64,000 nt of DNA from Saprospiraceae bacterium (GTDB lineage: Bacteria; Bacteroidota; Bacteroidia; Chitinophagales; Saprospiraceae), in assembly GCA_029263015.1 (NCBI GenBank), contig JAJCYI010000163.1, forward strand, positions 1 through 64,000, given 5' to 3'. A program made the position numbers and the translations under genes. The first letter of the stretch is position 1; every line of letters begins with the position of its first letter. A model generated the notes under the pieces. That model worked only from the letters and a program-made list of their open reading frames with translations. It had not been told where the DNA came from and did not search any database. Of this stretch, positions 20,881-30,900 are shown piece by piece.

Positions 20881-20929
20881 CGATGCTAAAAGGTGACACC
20901 TTTCCGAAAGGTGTCACCTTTTAGCATCG
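20881..20929. repeat. Perfect 23-bp inverted repeat, nested palindrome AAAGGTGACACCTTT
   Basis: CGATGCTAAAAGGTGACACCTTT-CCG-AAAGGTGTCACCTTTTAGCATCG. Confidence 0.9.
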
Positions 20930-20939
20930 TTCCCCATAA

Positions 20940-20972
20940 ATTTAGGGCGCAACTTTAAGTTGCACCCTAAAT
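20940..20972. repeat. 33-bp near-perfect palindrome around GCAACTTTAAGTTGC
   Basis: ATTTAGGGCGCAACTTTAAGTTGCACCCTAAAT; related copy at 63746-63778. Confidence 0.8.
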
Positions 20973-21037
20973 GGCTTGCCACTCCCAAAATCCCCGCTCA
21001 CTTTATAATTTAGCGCTCCGAAATTAAAACCACAATA

Positions 21038-21757
21038 ATGGGAAGAGCATTTGAATACCGCAAAGCACGTAAAATGAAACGCTGGGCCAACATGGCCAAG
21101 TCATTCACGAGGGTAGGCAGGGAGATCGCCATCGCTGTAAAAGAAGGCGGCGGCGATCCAGAATACAACCCACGCCTGCGCATGGCCATCCAAAATGGCA
21201 AGGCAGCCAACATGCCCAAATCCAACATTGATAATGCCATCGCCAAGGCATTGGGTAAGGATTCTGCAAACTACGCTGAAATCGTTTACGAAGGCTATGC
21301 CCCGCACGGAATAGCGGTGTTGGTAGAAACGGCAACCGACAACTCCACCCGCACAGTCGCCAACGTGCGACACGTCTTTTCAAAATATGGCGGCTCGCTC
21401 GGCACTTCCGGCTCGGTGGATTACATGTTTTCCCGGAAAGGTATCTTCACGATAAAAAAAGACACCGCCGGCGATCTCGAAGAATTTGAATTTGAAATGA
21501 TCGACCACGGCCTCGAAGAAATCAAACCGGAGGATGACGACCTTTTGCTCTTTTGCGATTTTGCCGACTACGGCTCACTCTCCAAAGCCCTTGATGATAA
21601 AAGCATCGAGCCTTCTGAATCAAAACTCGACCGAATTCCTTCAATACATAAAAAGTTAAATGACGAACAGGTGGAGGAAGTCATCAAACTCATCGAAAAA
21701 ATGGAGGAGGACGAGGATGTACTGCAGGTGTTCCACACGATGGATATGGAGGAGTAG
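21038..21757 (+). CDS. yebC: YebC/PmpR-family transcriptional regulator / translation factor
   Basis: MGRAFEYRKARKMKRWANMAKSFTRVGREIAIAVKEGGGDPEYNPRLR..GKAANMPKSNIDNAIAKA. Confidence 0.95.
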   Translation: MGRAFEYRKARKMKRWANMAKSFTRVGREIAIAVKEGGGDPEYNPRLRMAIQNGKAANMPKSNIDNAIAKALGKDSANYAEIVYEGYAPHGIAVLVETATDNSTRTVANVRHVFSKYGGSLGTSGSVDYMFSRKGIFTIKKDTAGDLEEFEFEMIDHGLEEIKPEDDDLLLFCDFADYGSLSKALDDKSIEPSESKLDRIPSIHKKLNDEQVEEVIKLIEKMEEDEDVLQVFHTMDMEE

Positions 21758-21793
21758 TTGTTTTAGAACGCAGAGGTGCGGAGACGCTGAGTG

Positions 21794-21882
21794 AGGTGTC
21801 CGACGCCTCGCTGGGCGTCCGACACATAAATTCAAGGCCGGGAAGTTCTGGTGTCGGACGCCCTACGAGGCGTCGGACACCT
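21794..21882. repeat. Nested inverted repeat (32-bp arms, 30/32) overlapping the 3' end of hutI
   Basis: AGGTGTCCGACGCCTCGCTGGGCGTCCGACAC / GTGTCGGACGCCCTACGAGGCGTCGGACACCT; each arm is itself nearly palindromic. Confidence 0.9.
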
Positions 21883-23113
21883 TCGAGACGAAGCTCCTTT
21901 CTATCAAGTTAGACCCAAACGCATAAGGCAGGTAGGCCACCGAAGGCATCGGCTTGGTGATGAAAAAATTAGCCCGTTTGCCACGGGCAATGCTCCCGTA
22001 TTCATTGGCAGCTTCGAGGGCAAATGCACCGTTGATGGTTGCTGCATTGATGGCTTCTTCGGGTAGCATTTTCATTTGAATGCAGGCCAGTGACAATACA
22101 AAAGACATGCGCCCCGATGGGGTTGTGCCAGGATTATAATCCGTCGCCAAGGCCACGGTCAGTCCCGCATCAATGAGTTTCCGGGCAGGTGGGATGTGGT
22201 CGTTGAGGAAAAATGGAGCCGATGGCAGCAGCGTAGCAATGGTATTTGCCTTTTTCAAGATATCAACATCCGCATCGTCCACCACCTCTAGGTGATCGAC
22301 AGAAACAGCACCGTGTTTTACAGCTGCTGCGATTCCGCCAAGGCAATAAAATTGGTTGACGTGGATTTTTGGTTTGAGTCCGTATTTCGCCCCGGCTTCC
22401 AAAACCTGCTCGGTCTCCGCCACGGAGAAGGCAACTTTTTCGCAAAAAACATCGATGTAGTCAGCCAGTCCTTCGCCAGCTATTTGCGGAAGCATTTCAT
22501 TGACAATCAGGTCAATATATCCTTGTCGGTTGCCATTCCTATATTCCATTGGAACGGAATGTGCCCCCAGAAAAGTAGCCTTGACACCCATCTTCGTGGA
22601 CTCTTTGAGACGGCGGATGATCCGCAACATTTTTAGTTCACTTTCGACCGTTAGGCCGTAACCGCTTTTGATTTCGATGAGGCCGGTACCATAGTTTTTT
22701 ACTTCTTCCAGCCGTTCATAAGCTTGTTCAAACAACAATTCTTCCGGTGCCTCCTGCAAACGGCGGGCAGAGTTGAGAATACCACCGCCTTTATTTGAAA
22801 TTTCTTCATAGCTCAACCCTTTGATGCGATCAACCCATTCTTCTTCCCTGCTTTTGGCGAATACCAGGTGGGTATGCGAATCGCACCAACTGGGAAAAAC
22901 CATCCGGCCAGTGGCATCCACCTCCTCGTCAGCACGGTCTGGGCAGTTTTCCATTTTACCAAAATCCTTGAACCGTCCATTTTCAACCAAAAGAAAAGCG
23001 TTTTTGATAGTAGGCAAAATGGCCAGATCTGCGCCGGCAATGGGTTGGCTTCGTGGTGCGTCTTCGACTTGGACGAGTTCTTTAATGTTTTTGATTAAGA
23101 GGGTTTTAGGCAT
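21863..23113 (-). CDS. hutI: Imidazolonepropionase
   Basis: SWCDSHTHLVFAKSREEE, KSGYGLTVESELKMLR, FLGAHSVPMEYR, DVFCEKVAFS, DHLEVVDD, ALATDYNPGTTPSGRM. Confidence 0.95.
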   Translation of the reverse strand: MPKTLLIKNIKELVQVEDAPRSQPIAGADLAILPTIKNAFLLVENGRFKDFGKMENCPDRADEEVDATGRMVFPSWCDSHTHLVFAKSREEEWVDRIKGLSYEEISNKGGGILNSARRLQEAPEELLFEQAYERLEEVKNYGTGLIEIKSGYGLTVESELKMLRIIRRLKESTKMGVKATFLGAHSVPMEYRNGNRQGYIDLIVNEMLPQIAGEGLADYIDVFCEKVAFSVAETEQVLEAGAKYGLKPKIHVNQFYCLGGIAAAVKHGAVSVDHLEVVDDADVDILKKANTIATLLPSAPFFLNDHIPPARKLIDAGLTVALATDYNPGTTPSGRMSFVLSLACIQMKMLPEEAINAATINGAFALEAANEYGSIARGKRANFFITKPMPSVAYLPYAFGSNLIERSFVSKVSDAS

Positions 23114-23150
23114 GGAAATGATTTTTTAAACAAAATAGATGAACAACAAA

Positions 23151-23240
23151 TGTATTGCGAATCCCCAGATTCGCTCTGAACCACTACTATGTCTTGTGCG
23201 AATCTGGGGATTCGCTATACATCTAGGGATTCGCGATACA
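23151..23240. repeat. Nested inverted repeat plus third half-site between hutI and the PH-domain gene
   Basis: TGTATTGCGAATCCCCAGATTCGC / GCGAATCTGGGGATTCGCTATACA (23/24) plus AGGGATTCGCGATACA; the arm itself contains GCGAATC..GATTCGC. Confidence 0.9.
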
Positions 23241-23284
23241 TTCCGCAACTGCTTACCTTTACCAATTAAATTACGCCGCAAGAT

Positions 23285-23944
23285 ATGATTTTAGAAAATC
23301 CTCAAATAGAAATGGGGCAACTTCCGTCGGTAAACAACATTGAATTCAAGAAATTGGCACCGACATACAAGAAAACGGAATACATCGGCACCTCCATATT
23401 ATTTGGCTTTTTGCTGATTGGCTGTTTCATTGCCTTTTTCAATATCCCTGCTGACTATTCAAGCATCAGCTATGGTATTTTTGTAGCCTGGGCAGTGTTT
23501 TTTGCCTTGAGCATGTACCTCGCTGGCAAACAATACGACTTGGCCGGGTACGCCGTGCGTGCCCACGATGTGGTTCACAAACATGGCGTTTGGTGGCGGA
23601 CCGTCACGACCATCCCTTTCAACCGGATGCAACATTGCGAAATCAGCCAGGGGCCTGTGCAAAATATTTTTGGACTTGCCACTTTGCGGGTCTTTACAGC
23701 AGGCGGCACAAGCAGCGACCTTACTATTGATGGGCTGGAGCATGAAGAAGCAAAAAAGATCAAAGGTTTTATCACCGGGAAGATCGGTCCCCAACCCACA
23801 GTCGAAAGTCCAGCCACAACAGATGTCGAGTCCAGCCCTCTCACATTTGATGGCATAACTGAAGAGGAATTTGGAGAGGTCAGGGATGCCACAGGAAGTG
23901 AATACCCGCCTGATGATGCAACACAAATCTCTCCTCTCCCATAA
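23285..23944 (+). CDS. YdbS-like bacterial PH (bPH2) domain membrane protein
   Basis: TM segments followed by HKHGVWWRTVTTIPFNRMQHCEISQGPVQNIFGLATLRVFTAGG. Confidence 0.85.
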   Translation: MILENPQIEMGQLPSVNNIEFKKLAPTYKKTEYIGTSILFGFLLIGCFIAFFNIPADYSSISYGIFVAWAVFFALSMYLAGKQYDLAGYAVRAHDVVHKHGVWWRTVTTIPFNRMQHCEISQGPVQNIFGLATLRVFTAGGTSSDLTIDGLEHEEAKKIKGFITGKIGPQPTVESPATTDVESSPLTFDGITEEEFGEVRDATGSEYPPDDATQISPLP

Positions 23945-23972
23945 CTCAAAACCCAAAACTCAAAAATAATCA

Positions 23973-25484
23973 GTGAACCGCTTCGAACACCCAACCAGAC
24001 AAGCATCCATCGCCATTTTGTTCATCCTGGGCAAATTGTTCAGGATATTGTTCCGGCAACTCTGGGTGGTAATATTGGTGGTGATGTTCAACCCGAAAAA
24101 GAAAGTTTTCACCACCTTCACTTTAGGGCTGCTTGCCATCGCCGCCATTGGGGCGGTCACTTCTATCATTTCCTACTTCCGCTTATATTATTATGTAAAA
24201 GATGGCGAGTTAGTTTTGGAAAAAGGGATTTTGCAAAAAAAGAAAATCGCAGTGCCACTCGACCGCATCCAGACTGTAAACTTCAAACAGGGCATCATCC
24301 ACCAGGCATTCAACGTGGTGAGTATCGAAATAGACACTGCAGGTTCAGTCGGAAAAGAATTTTCGCTGGAAGCCCTGAGGAAAGAAGACGCTGAGGCACT
24401 GCGGTCATTCATCGAGAACGCCAAGCCTGCGACTGCCCAAACGAGTGATAAAGAAACCGAGGTTCATAGCAATTTTGATACAGCAAGTCCCGGAGTAAAA
24501 ACCCCTCCCAAACTGCTATTTGAACTCAGCCTGCTCGATTTGATAAAAATCGGTGTCAGCCAAAACCATCTCCGCACGGCTGGTATCATCATGGTGTTTT
24601 TCCTCAGCTTTTTTGACGAGTTGGAAGATGCCTTAGATTTGAAGTTGACTGAAAGGGTGGAAGAGTTTTTTGGGCTTGCGCAAGAGGCAGAATTTCTGCC
24701 TTACCTGCTCATTGGCATCCCTTTTTTCCTGACCATTTCATTTTTTCTGACCTTGTTCCGGACGATGCTGCAATATTTTGCACTCCGTTTTTGGCGCACA
24801 GGGCAAGGTTTTAAAATGGAAAGCGGGCTGCTCACCAAACAGGAAGTTTCCGCTAATTTGAATAAAATCCAATATATCAGGTGGGACAGCAGTCCCATGA
24901 AAAGGCTCTTTAAAATGGTAGCTGTCCGCTTGCCACAAGCAGCCAGTGTGCAAGTATCCAAGAAGTTGTCTGCGAACCTCCCAGGCTGTTACGATCACCA
25001 TCTACAGGCTATCCGCCAAGCATATTTCCCCAATGAAATGCTGCTTGAGGAAACCCACCACGGCGTAAATTGGCGCATCATTTATCGGATGTTCCTCCTG
25101 CAAGGTGTGTTGCCGGTTGGTTTGCTCATAGTATTCTCCTATTCCTGGTTGGCGACCGATATTTGGATATGGCTACTCTGGTTACCCGTTGCACTTTGGC
25201 TGAGTTACCGCTACCACGATAACTGGCAATGGCATATCAGCGAAGAAGGCCTCCTCACTTCGTGGGGGGTCGTGAACCAACATTCCATCCTTTTGCAATG
25301 GTATAAGGTACAGGCCGTCACCATCCGTCAGCATTATTTTCTTCGTCGTCGGGGCTTGGCACATTTAATTTTGGACACAGCAGCGGGATCGGTGCGCATT
25401 CCTTATATTCCGGAAGAAAAGGCCAAGGAAGTGCGGGATTTTGTGCTGTATAAAGTTGAGGTGGATGGGCGGAGTTGGATGTGA
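23973..25484 (+). CDS. YdbT-like PH (bPH2) domain membrane protein
   Basis: LVLEKGILQKKKIAVPLDRIQTVNFKQGIIHQAFNVVSIEIDTAG and a second PH block QWYKVQAVTIRQHYFLRRRGLAHLILDTAAG. Confidence 0.85.
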   Translation: MNRFEHPTRQASIAILFILGKLFRILFRQLWVVILVVMFNPKKKVFTTFTLGLLAIAAIGAVTSIISYFRLYYYVKDGELVLEKGILQKKKIAVPLDRIQTVNFKQGIIHQAFNVVSIEIDTAGSVGKEFSLEALRKEDAEALRSFIENAKPATAQTSDKETEVHSNFDTASPGVKTPPKLLFELSLLDLIKIGVSQNHLRTAGIIMVFFLSFFDELEDALDLKLTERVEEFFGLAQEAEFLPYLLIGIPFFLTISFFLTLFRTMLQYFALRFWRTGQGFKMESGLLTKQEVSANLNKIQYIRWDSSPMKRLFKMVAVRLPQAASVQVSKKLSANLPGCYDHHLQAIRQAYFPNEMLLEETHHGVNWRIIYRMFLLQGVLPVGLLIVFSYSWLATDIWIWLLWLPVALWLSYRYHDNWQWHISEEGLLTSWGVVNQHSILLQWYKVQAVTIRQHYFLRRRGLAHLILDTAAGSVRIPYIPEEKAKEVRDFVLYKVEVDGRSWM

Positions 25485-25536
25485 TGGTTTTCTAATGTCT
25501 AACCTCTATTTGTCTAATGTCAAAAGTCCAGTAAAT

Positions 25537-26076
25537 ATGCCCGACCCCCTTTTTCTCATAGCCATTCTCCCCGACCTGGAAATCCAGCAGGAAGTTACTG
25601 CTTTTAAGCAGGAGTGCGCCCAATTATTCCAAGCGAGCCATTCATTGAATGCGCCTCCTCACATTACCTTAATCCCTCCTTTCCGCTGGCCGCTGGAACA
25701 ACTGGAAAGTTTAAAAGACGTCCTGCTCGATTTTTCTTATGACCAACTTTTTTTCAATATTTCACTGGATGGATTTAATAGTTTCCCCCCACGGGTGGTT
25801 TTTGTGGGAGTAAAAGAAAACGAAGATTTGACAGAATTACAATCGGGATTAGTAGGTCACTTATTTCAAAAGCTAAATTTGAAAAGCAAACGAGGTCATG
25901 GTTACCATCCTCATATGACCATCGCTCACCGTGATCTTCAAGAATCTGTATTCCCAATGGCCTGGGAGCATTTTTCGGCAAAAAATTACAAGCGGTTGTT
26001 TCGAGCAGAGGGTGTTTCGCTGATGGGACATCGAGGTGGGAAATGGGAAATTTTGGAGCAGTTTGCCTTTGGATAG
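25537..26076 (+). CDS. 2'-5' RNA ligase / 2H phosphoesterase family protein
   Basis: Two H-x-[TS]-h motifs: PPHITLIPPF and HPHMTIAH. Confidence 0.85.
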   Translation: MPDPLFLIAILPDLEIQQEVTAFKQECAQLFQASHSLNAPPHITLIPPFRWPLEQLESLKDVLLDFSYDQLFFNISLDGFNSFPPRVVFVGVKENEDLTELQSGLVGHLFQKLNLKSKRGHGYHPHMTIAHRDLQESVFPMAWEHFSAKNYKRLFRAEGVSLMGHRGGKWEILEQFAFG

Positions 26077-26137
26077 TAAAACCGCTTCCATTGATATTTA
26101 CCTCAACATTGATTATTTTTACGAAAATAGAATAGCC

Positions 26138-26428
26138 ATGCCAAAGGAAATCGCAGCGATTATCGTTAAAAATAAAAACATCAGAAATGGACGCCCAATC
26201 ATTTCGGGAACTGGAATCACAGTTCATAGAATTGCAATTTGGTATAACTTGGGACACTCTCCTGAAGAAATCGTTGCCAATCTGCCCCACTTGACACTCA
26301 CCAATGTTTTTGCCGCATTAACCTATTACTTTCAACATAAGCAGGAAATTGGCCTGGAAATCAAAAAAGAAAATGAGCTAGCTGAAATGCTCGAATCTCA
26401 ATTTGAAAAGACTTCCAAAGCAGCTTAG
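26138..26428 (+). CDS. DUF433 antitoxin (partner of an interrupted toxin)
   Basis: NIRNGRPIISGTGITVHRIAIWYNLGHSPEEIVANLPHLTLTNVFAALTYYFQH. Confidence 0.9.
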   Translation: MPKEIAAIIVKNKNIRNGRPIISGTGITVHRIAIWYNLGHSPEEIVANLPHLTLTNVFAALTYYFQHKQEIGLEIKKENELAEMLESQFEKTSKAA

Positions 26429-26475
26429 ATGTCTGTAAAATTCTATTTTGATGAAGACTCGATGTCTCATCGTTT
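26429..26475 (+). pseudogene. 5' fragment of DUF5615 toxin
   Basis: MSVKFYFDEDSMSHRL..., one base after the DUF433 stop; homology then ceases. Confidence 0.8.
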
Positions 26476-26530
26476 AATCGGGGAGTTCTCAGCAAGCGAA
26501 GAACAACGGAGAAACAAATAACATGAAGAA

Positions 26531-27364
26531 ATGAAAATTTTATTATTAATTCTGCTTGTGGTTATAACAAGTTGCAATGGAAATAATCCTGTCAGGGAAA
26601 TTTCAATAATAAACACAAATGGGTTAGCAAATGGTAATGATCTTGGCAACTTGGTCAAAATAAACAATATAGAGTTCATCAATATGGTACGACCTGTTGG
26701 ATTAGGATACGATACTACAATATATGAATTGGCTCGAAGAAATTGCTATTTTGGGCCTCGGATAATAACAATTGGCAACGAATGGTACCACACTCGGGAC
26801 TTAAACCCCAAAATAATAATTAATGAAAAAAATCTCACGATTAGAAATAACTCCCAAGCATTTAATTATGGTAGTGGATTCAACCAAAAGTATGTTGATA
26901 ATTATTGGGAAAGAGACAACCATGTTTTATTGAAAAAAACAATTCCTAAAGTTGAAGGAAAACAATTTAATGGAGAAGAATTTGTTTTGGACAGAGAGGA
27001 TATTGGAGATAAAAAAATACTGTTACACTTTGGGTTTTTGGCATGTCAAGGATGCCAATCTGAGCTTGCAGAATTAAACAAATTAGAAGTGAAAAGGAGG
27101 GATTTACAAATTATTTATATAACGCCAGACTCGTCAGAGAAACTGCAAAGATTTTTAAAGGTTGAAGAAGACAGGTATGTCATTCAACCTCCATATAATA
27201 AATTTGGAAAAAGCTATTCAAAAAAATTGATATTGGATGATGGTAGGATAGTTGAAAAATTTCATATTAGAGGGTATCCGATGAATTTTCTAATCAATAG
27301 AAATGGTGCGATTGATTCTGTAGGGGGATTGGCAAACATATTTATAAATGATTTAACAGAATAA
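26531..27364 (+). CDS. Lipoprotein with thioredoxin/peroxiredoxin-like (TlpA/AhpC-TSA-like) domain
   Basis: Lipobox-like VVITSCNG; KKILLHFGFLACQGCQSELAELNKLEVKRRDLQIIYITPDS..YPMNFLINRNGAIDSVGG. The gene sits inside a disrupted toxin gene. Confidence 0.7.
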   Translation: MKILLLILLVVITSCNGNNPVREISIINTNGLANGNDLGNLVKINNIEFINMVRPVGLGYDTTIYELARRNCYFGPRIITIGNEWYHTRDLNPKIIINEKNLTIRNNSQAFNYGSGFNQKYVDNYWERDNHVLLKKTIPKVEGKQFNGEEFVLDREDIGDKKILLHFGFLACQGCQSELAELNKLEVKRRDLQIIYITPDSSEKLQRFLKVEEDRYVIQPPYNKFGKSYSKKLILDDGRIVEKFHIRGYPMNFLINRNGAIDSVGGLANIFINDLTE

Positions 27365-27429
27365 AAAGGCCTGCTGAGAACGATGCACCTACCCATGCCT
27401 CCCAAAAGGTCGGCAAGTCAGGTATGCGA

Positions 27430-27736
27430 ATAGGTTACAGACAAGGGTTATTGGTGTTATTTCTGCTCTTGATGCTGATATGGTCGCACAACCAGATAAT
27501 GCCCACCTTGAATTTGCAACTTCCCAAAACAGGGTTTATACTCTTTCAATGTGAAAGACTTCCATGCCATCCATTTCGACTTTCTAGGTAAAGGTCAGGA
27601 TCATTCCGGTTTGATTTTGTCGCAACAAAAGAAATATTCGATTGGTGAGCAGTTAAGAAGATTGATCAGGTTTTCAACATTAACAAACGCCAAAGAAATG
27701 AAAAACAGGTTGGAGTTTTTAAGCGCTTGGGAATGA
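27430..27736 (+). pseudogene. 3' fragment of DUF5615 toxin, additionally frameshifted
   Basis: RLQTRVIGVISALDADMVAQPDNAHLEFATSQNRV, frameshift near 27540, then SFNVKDFHAIHFDFLGKGQDHSGLILSQQKKYSIGEQLRRLIRFSTLTNAKEMKNRLEFLSAWE*. Confidence 0.85.
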
Positions 27737-27900
27737 GTTGCCTACTCCGCAAATGTCACTTTTTTCCTATTCTCCATTATTTCCTTTGGAGTTTTCTTTT
27801 CTTTGTAAAATAATCCTCACTCCAGTCGTTATATTACGGCCAAATTCCACCAGGCTAAAAACAAAGAAATCAACCTTTGCACCAACATTTTTATCACCGT

Positions 27901-30900
27901 ATGCGAAAGCAAACAACACCTAACCGTTTCCCATTGTTAACAGCAGCAGTATTGTTGCTGCTGTCAATTGGTGCAACTGCTCAGTCGCTTTTCCCGATCA
28001 AAAAAGATAAAAAATGGGGTTTGATGGATGCCGATGGCCGCATCGTCAAACAACCAATTTATGATGCCATTGGGGAATTTAAGGAATTTGGCTTTGCCAT
28101 CATGCAGAGAAATGGAAGGGTCGGAATGCTGGACAACAAAGGCAGGGAGGCCGTTCCCCCCAAATACGATGATGTGAAAATGCTGGACAACAGATTGGTG
28201 TCCGTGATGGAAAATGGCCAATGGCAGGTGCTCAATATAAACGGCAAAATGGTGCTGCCCCCAGGCTACGAGCGGGTGGAAGTCCTCAAAGGGGAACAGA
28301 GCAAAGCCTATCTCGCCTATCAGATGGACAGCAAATGGGGCATCGTGGACGAACAGGGCAAAATAGTCGCCAAGCCTAAATTTGACGAAATAGTTGTGCT
28401 GGAAAACGTGCCCAAAAAAGTAAAAGGGCTGTATTTCCAGACCAAAAAAGAAAACCTACTCGGACTACTTTTGCCCATCGGAAAAGAACTACTAATACCT
28501 TCAGTAGATGAAATCTGGGTGTATAATGAGAACCTAGTATTTTATAAGAAAGAACTAAGATGGGGCGCCATTAACATAGCCGGCCAAGAAGTACTCAAAC
28601 CCCTGTACAGCCATTTCAGCCGATTGTCCGATAATTTCATCAAACTGATCTCCAACAATTCGCCCTCCCTCTTCTCTTTGGTGTATAACAAATTGGTTTC
28701 TAAAGAAGCTTTTGAGGCTTTTTATCCTTTTTCCGATGAATACGTGCTGTGCAAGAAGAACCGCCTCCTCGGCCTTGTTGACCATTGCGGAAGCGTGGTG
28801 CTTTCTGCCCAATACAATGAAATTCAACCATACGATGGGGATGTTTTCAGGGCTAACTTACAAGGCCGCTGGGGTATCGTAACGCTCGATGACCTCACGC
28901 TGATACCATTTGATTACGACTACATCGCCCCCATGAAACAGGGGCTATGCGTGGTTATTCAAAACAAGCAGTTAGGCATTGCCAACCACCTAGGAGAGGT
29001 TGTGGTTAAGCCTCGTTTCAACCGAATCTTGTTGGAAGATGATCAGGCCAAGGCATATCTTGGGCGAAAGCTTACGCTTTTTAATTTTGATAAAAAAAGG
29101 AGACTGGAAGACGAGAACAAGTTTGGCAAACATTTCACCATAAAAATTACCAGGGAATCCGAGCCACCAACTCAGCTATGGGGCAATGCTACCAGCCCCT
29201 ACCAACTCGACAAATTCGAGTGGTTTTATTCTCCAAAATACGATAAATGGGGGCTTCGCAGACTTGACAACGGGGAAGTCCAGATTGAACCATCATTTCA
29301 TCAAGTACAGGTGGAAAAGGAGGTCGGGCTGACTTTGGTAGGTATTGAAATAAAGCAAGAGGTATCGTTCGACCGCACTTCATACCGCTATGAAATGGCT
29401 TATGGATTGGTGCAAAATGACACGGGTTTGCTCGTACACGAGGTTGATTTGTTCGATATCCGTTTGCAAGATTTTGACGAGGGCCTTCCCGTGGCACGTT
29501 GTATTTTTACCAATGGCAAACATGGCCTGGTGAACCGCATTGGCAAGATCATCCGCAAGGACTTTTCTTTCCTCGGCGAATTTGAAAATGGCGTAGCAAG
29601 GGTCGCTACCAAAGGGCGGATTTCGGCTTCTTTAAAAGGGCGGCCCCATCATTTGGGCCGATTACGGGAATATTTTGTCCAACAACTGCCTCCCATCACA
29701 TTGACCGATTATACACAGTTTGATCTGAACATCGACCGCTTTGGCTACCTCACCTGCGATGAATGCAATTGGGGCTACATTGACACACTCGGTGAATATA
29801 CCGTAGCACCGCAATACACCTTTGCCCGTGATTTCACGAACAACGTGGGCATCGTTGCAGATGGTGAGAAATGGGGCATGGTCAACAGCCGCGGCAAAAC
29901 TCTCCTACCCTGCCAGTTCGACGATTTAGGGTTTATTGACAAAACAGGAAACCAAGTTCTCCGTATTTTCAAGAAAGAAGAAAAATATGGCCTGATTGAC
30001 ACACTTGGCCGCTTGGCTGTCGGTGTGCAATACGATAAAATAGGATCGTTCAGCAATGGCAGGTTGGCTGTCATGCGGCATGGACGGTGGGGTTTCGTTG
30101 ATGCAAATGGACTGGAAGTTGTGCCTTGCCGTTTTGATGAAGTTGGTACTTACAGCGAAGGTTGGGCTCCGGCCAGGTTGGGGAGCAAATGGGGTTTCAT
30201 TGATAAAAATGGCGAGGTCGAACTCGAATTTACCTTTTCAAAAGTGGGCTTCTTCCGTGATGGCCTTGCACCAGCCAAAAAGTCCGGCCCCCGCTTTGGC
30301 TATATAGACAAGCTGGGCAATTGGGCCATTCAGCCTCAATACGTTCGGGCAGCCGAATTTGACAGGGGAGTCGCACAAGTAGTTGAATTACAAGGAAGTA
30401 GCTACCGAACAGGATTGATTGGAACCGACGGAAATCACGTCGTCCGTCCAAAATATGTATCTATTTCCGCTTTCAACCAGTTTGGTATTGCAGTCGCCTG
30501 TCTTGGAGGCAACCCCAACCGATTTACACTTATCAACCTTCACGGCACAAACATCACCACTCAATCGTTCCGCAGCATTGAACGTTTCTCAGAAGGGTTG
30601 GCCAGGGTGCGCAAAAAAAGTGGTTACGGCTTCGTAAACCTACAAGGTGAAGTGGTCATCGAAGCCAAATATTCAAAAGCAAGTGATTTCATAGAAGGTC
30701 GGACCGCTGTATGGGAAAATGGCCGGTGTGGGTTCATCGACACTGAAGGCAAGTATGTGGTTGAGCCGGAATTTTCACGCTGTATGGATTTTAAAGATGG
30801 CAAAGCTATCGTTTTTAAAGGCAACCAACGTGCAGGCCTGATCGACCTCGATGGCAATTTTGTCATTGAACCTGGTATCAACCGGTTGCTCGACTTTGCT

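Noticed and set aside
21863-23113. A histidine-utilisation operon
   Set aside because: Only hutI is present in the window; no hutH, hutU or hutG neighbour was recognised.
20881-23240. Cluster of palindromes considered as a CRISPR array
   Set aside because: Different sequences, irregular spacing and no spacers; no cas genes in the window.
26485-27381. Integron cassette with attC
   Set aside because: The inverted repeat GTTCTCAGCARGC does not match the RYYYAAC/GTTRRRY attC signature and no integrase is visible; treated as an undefined insertion.
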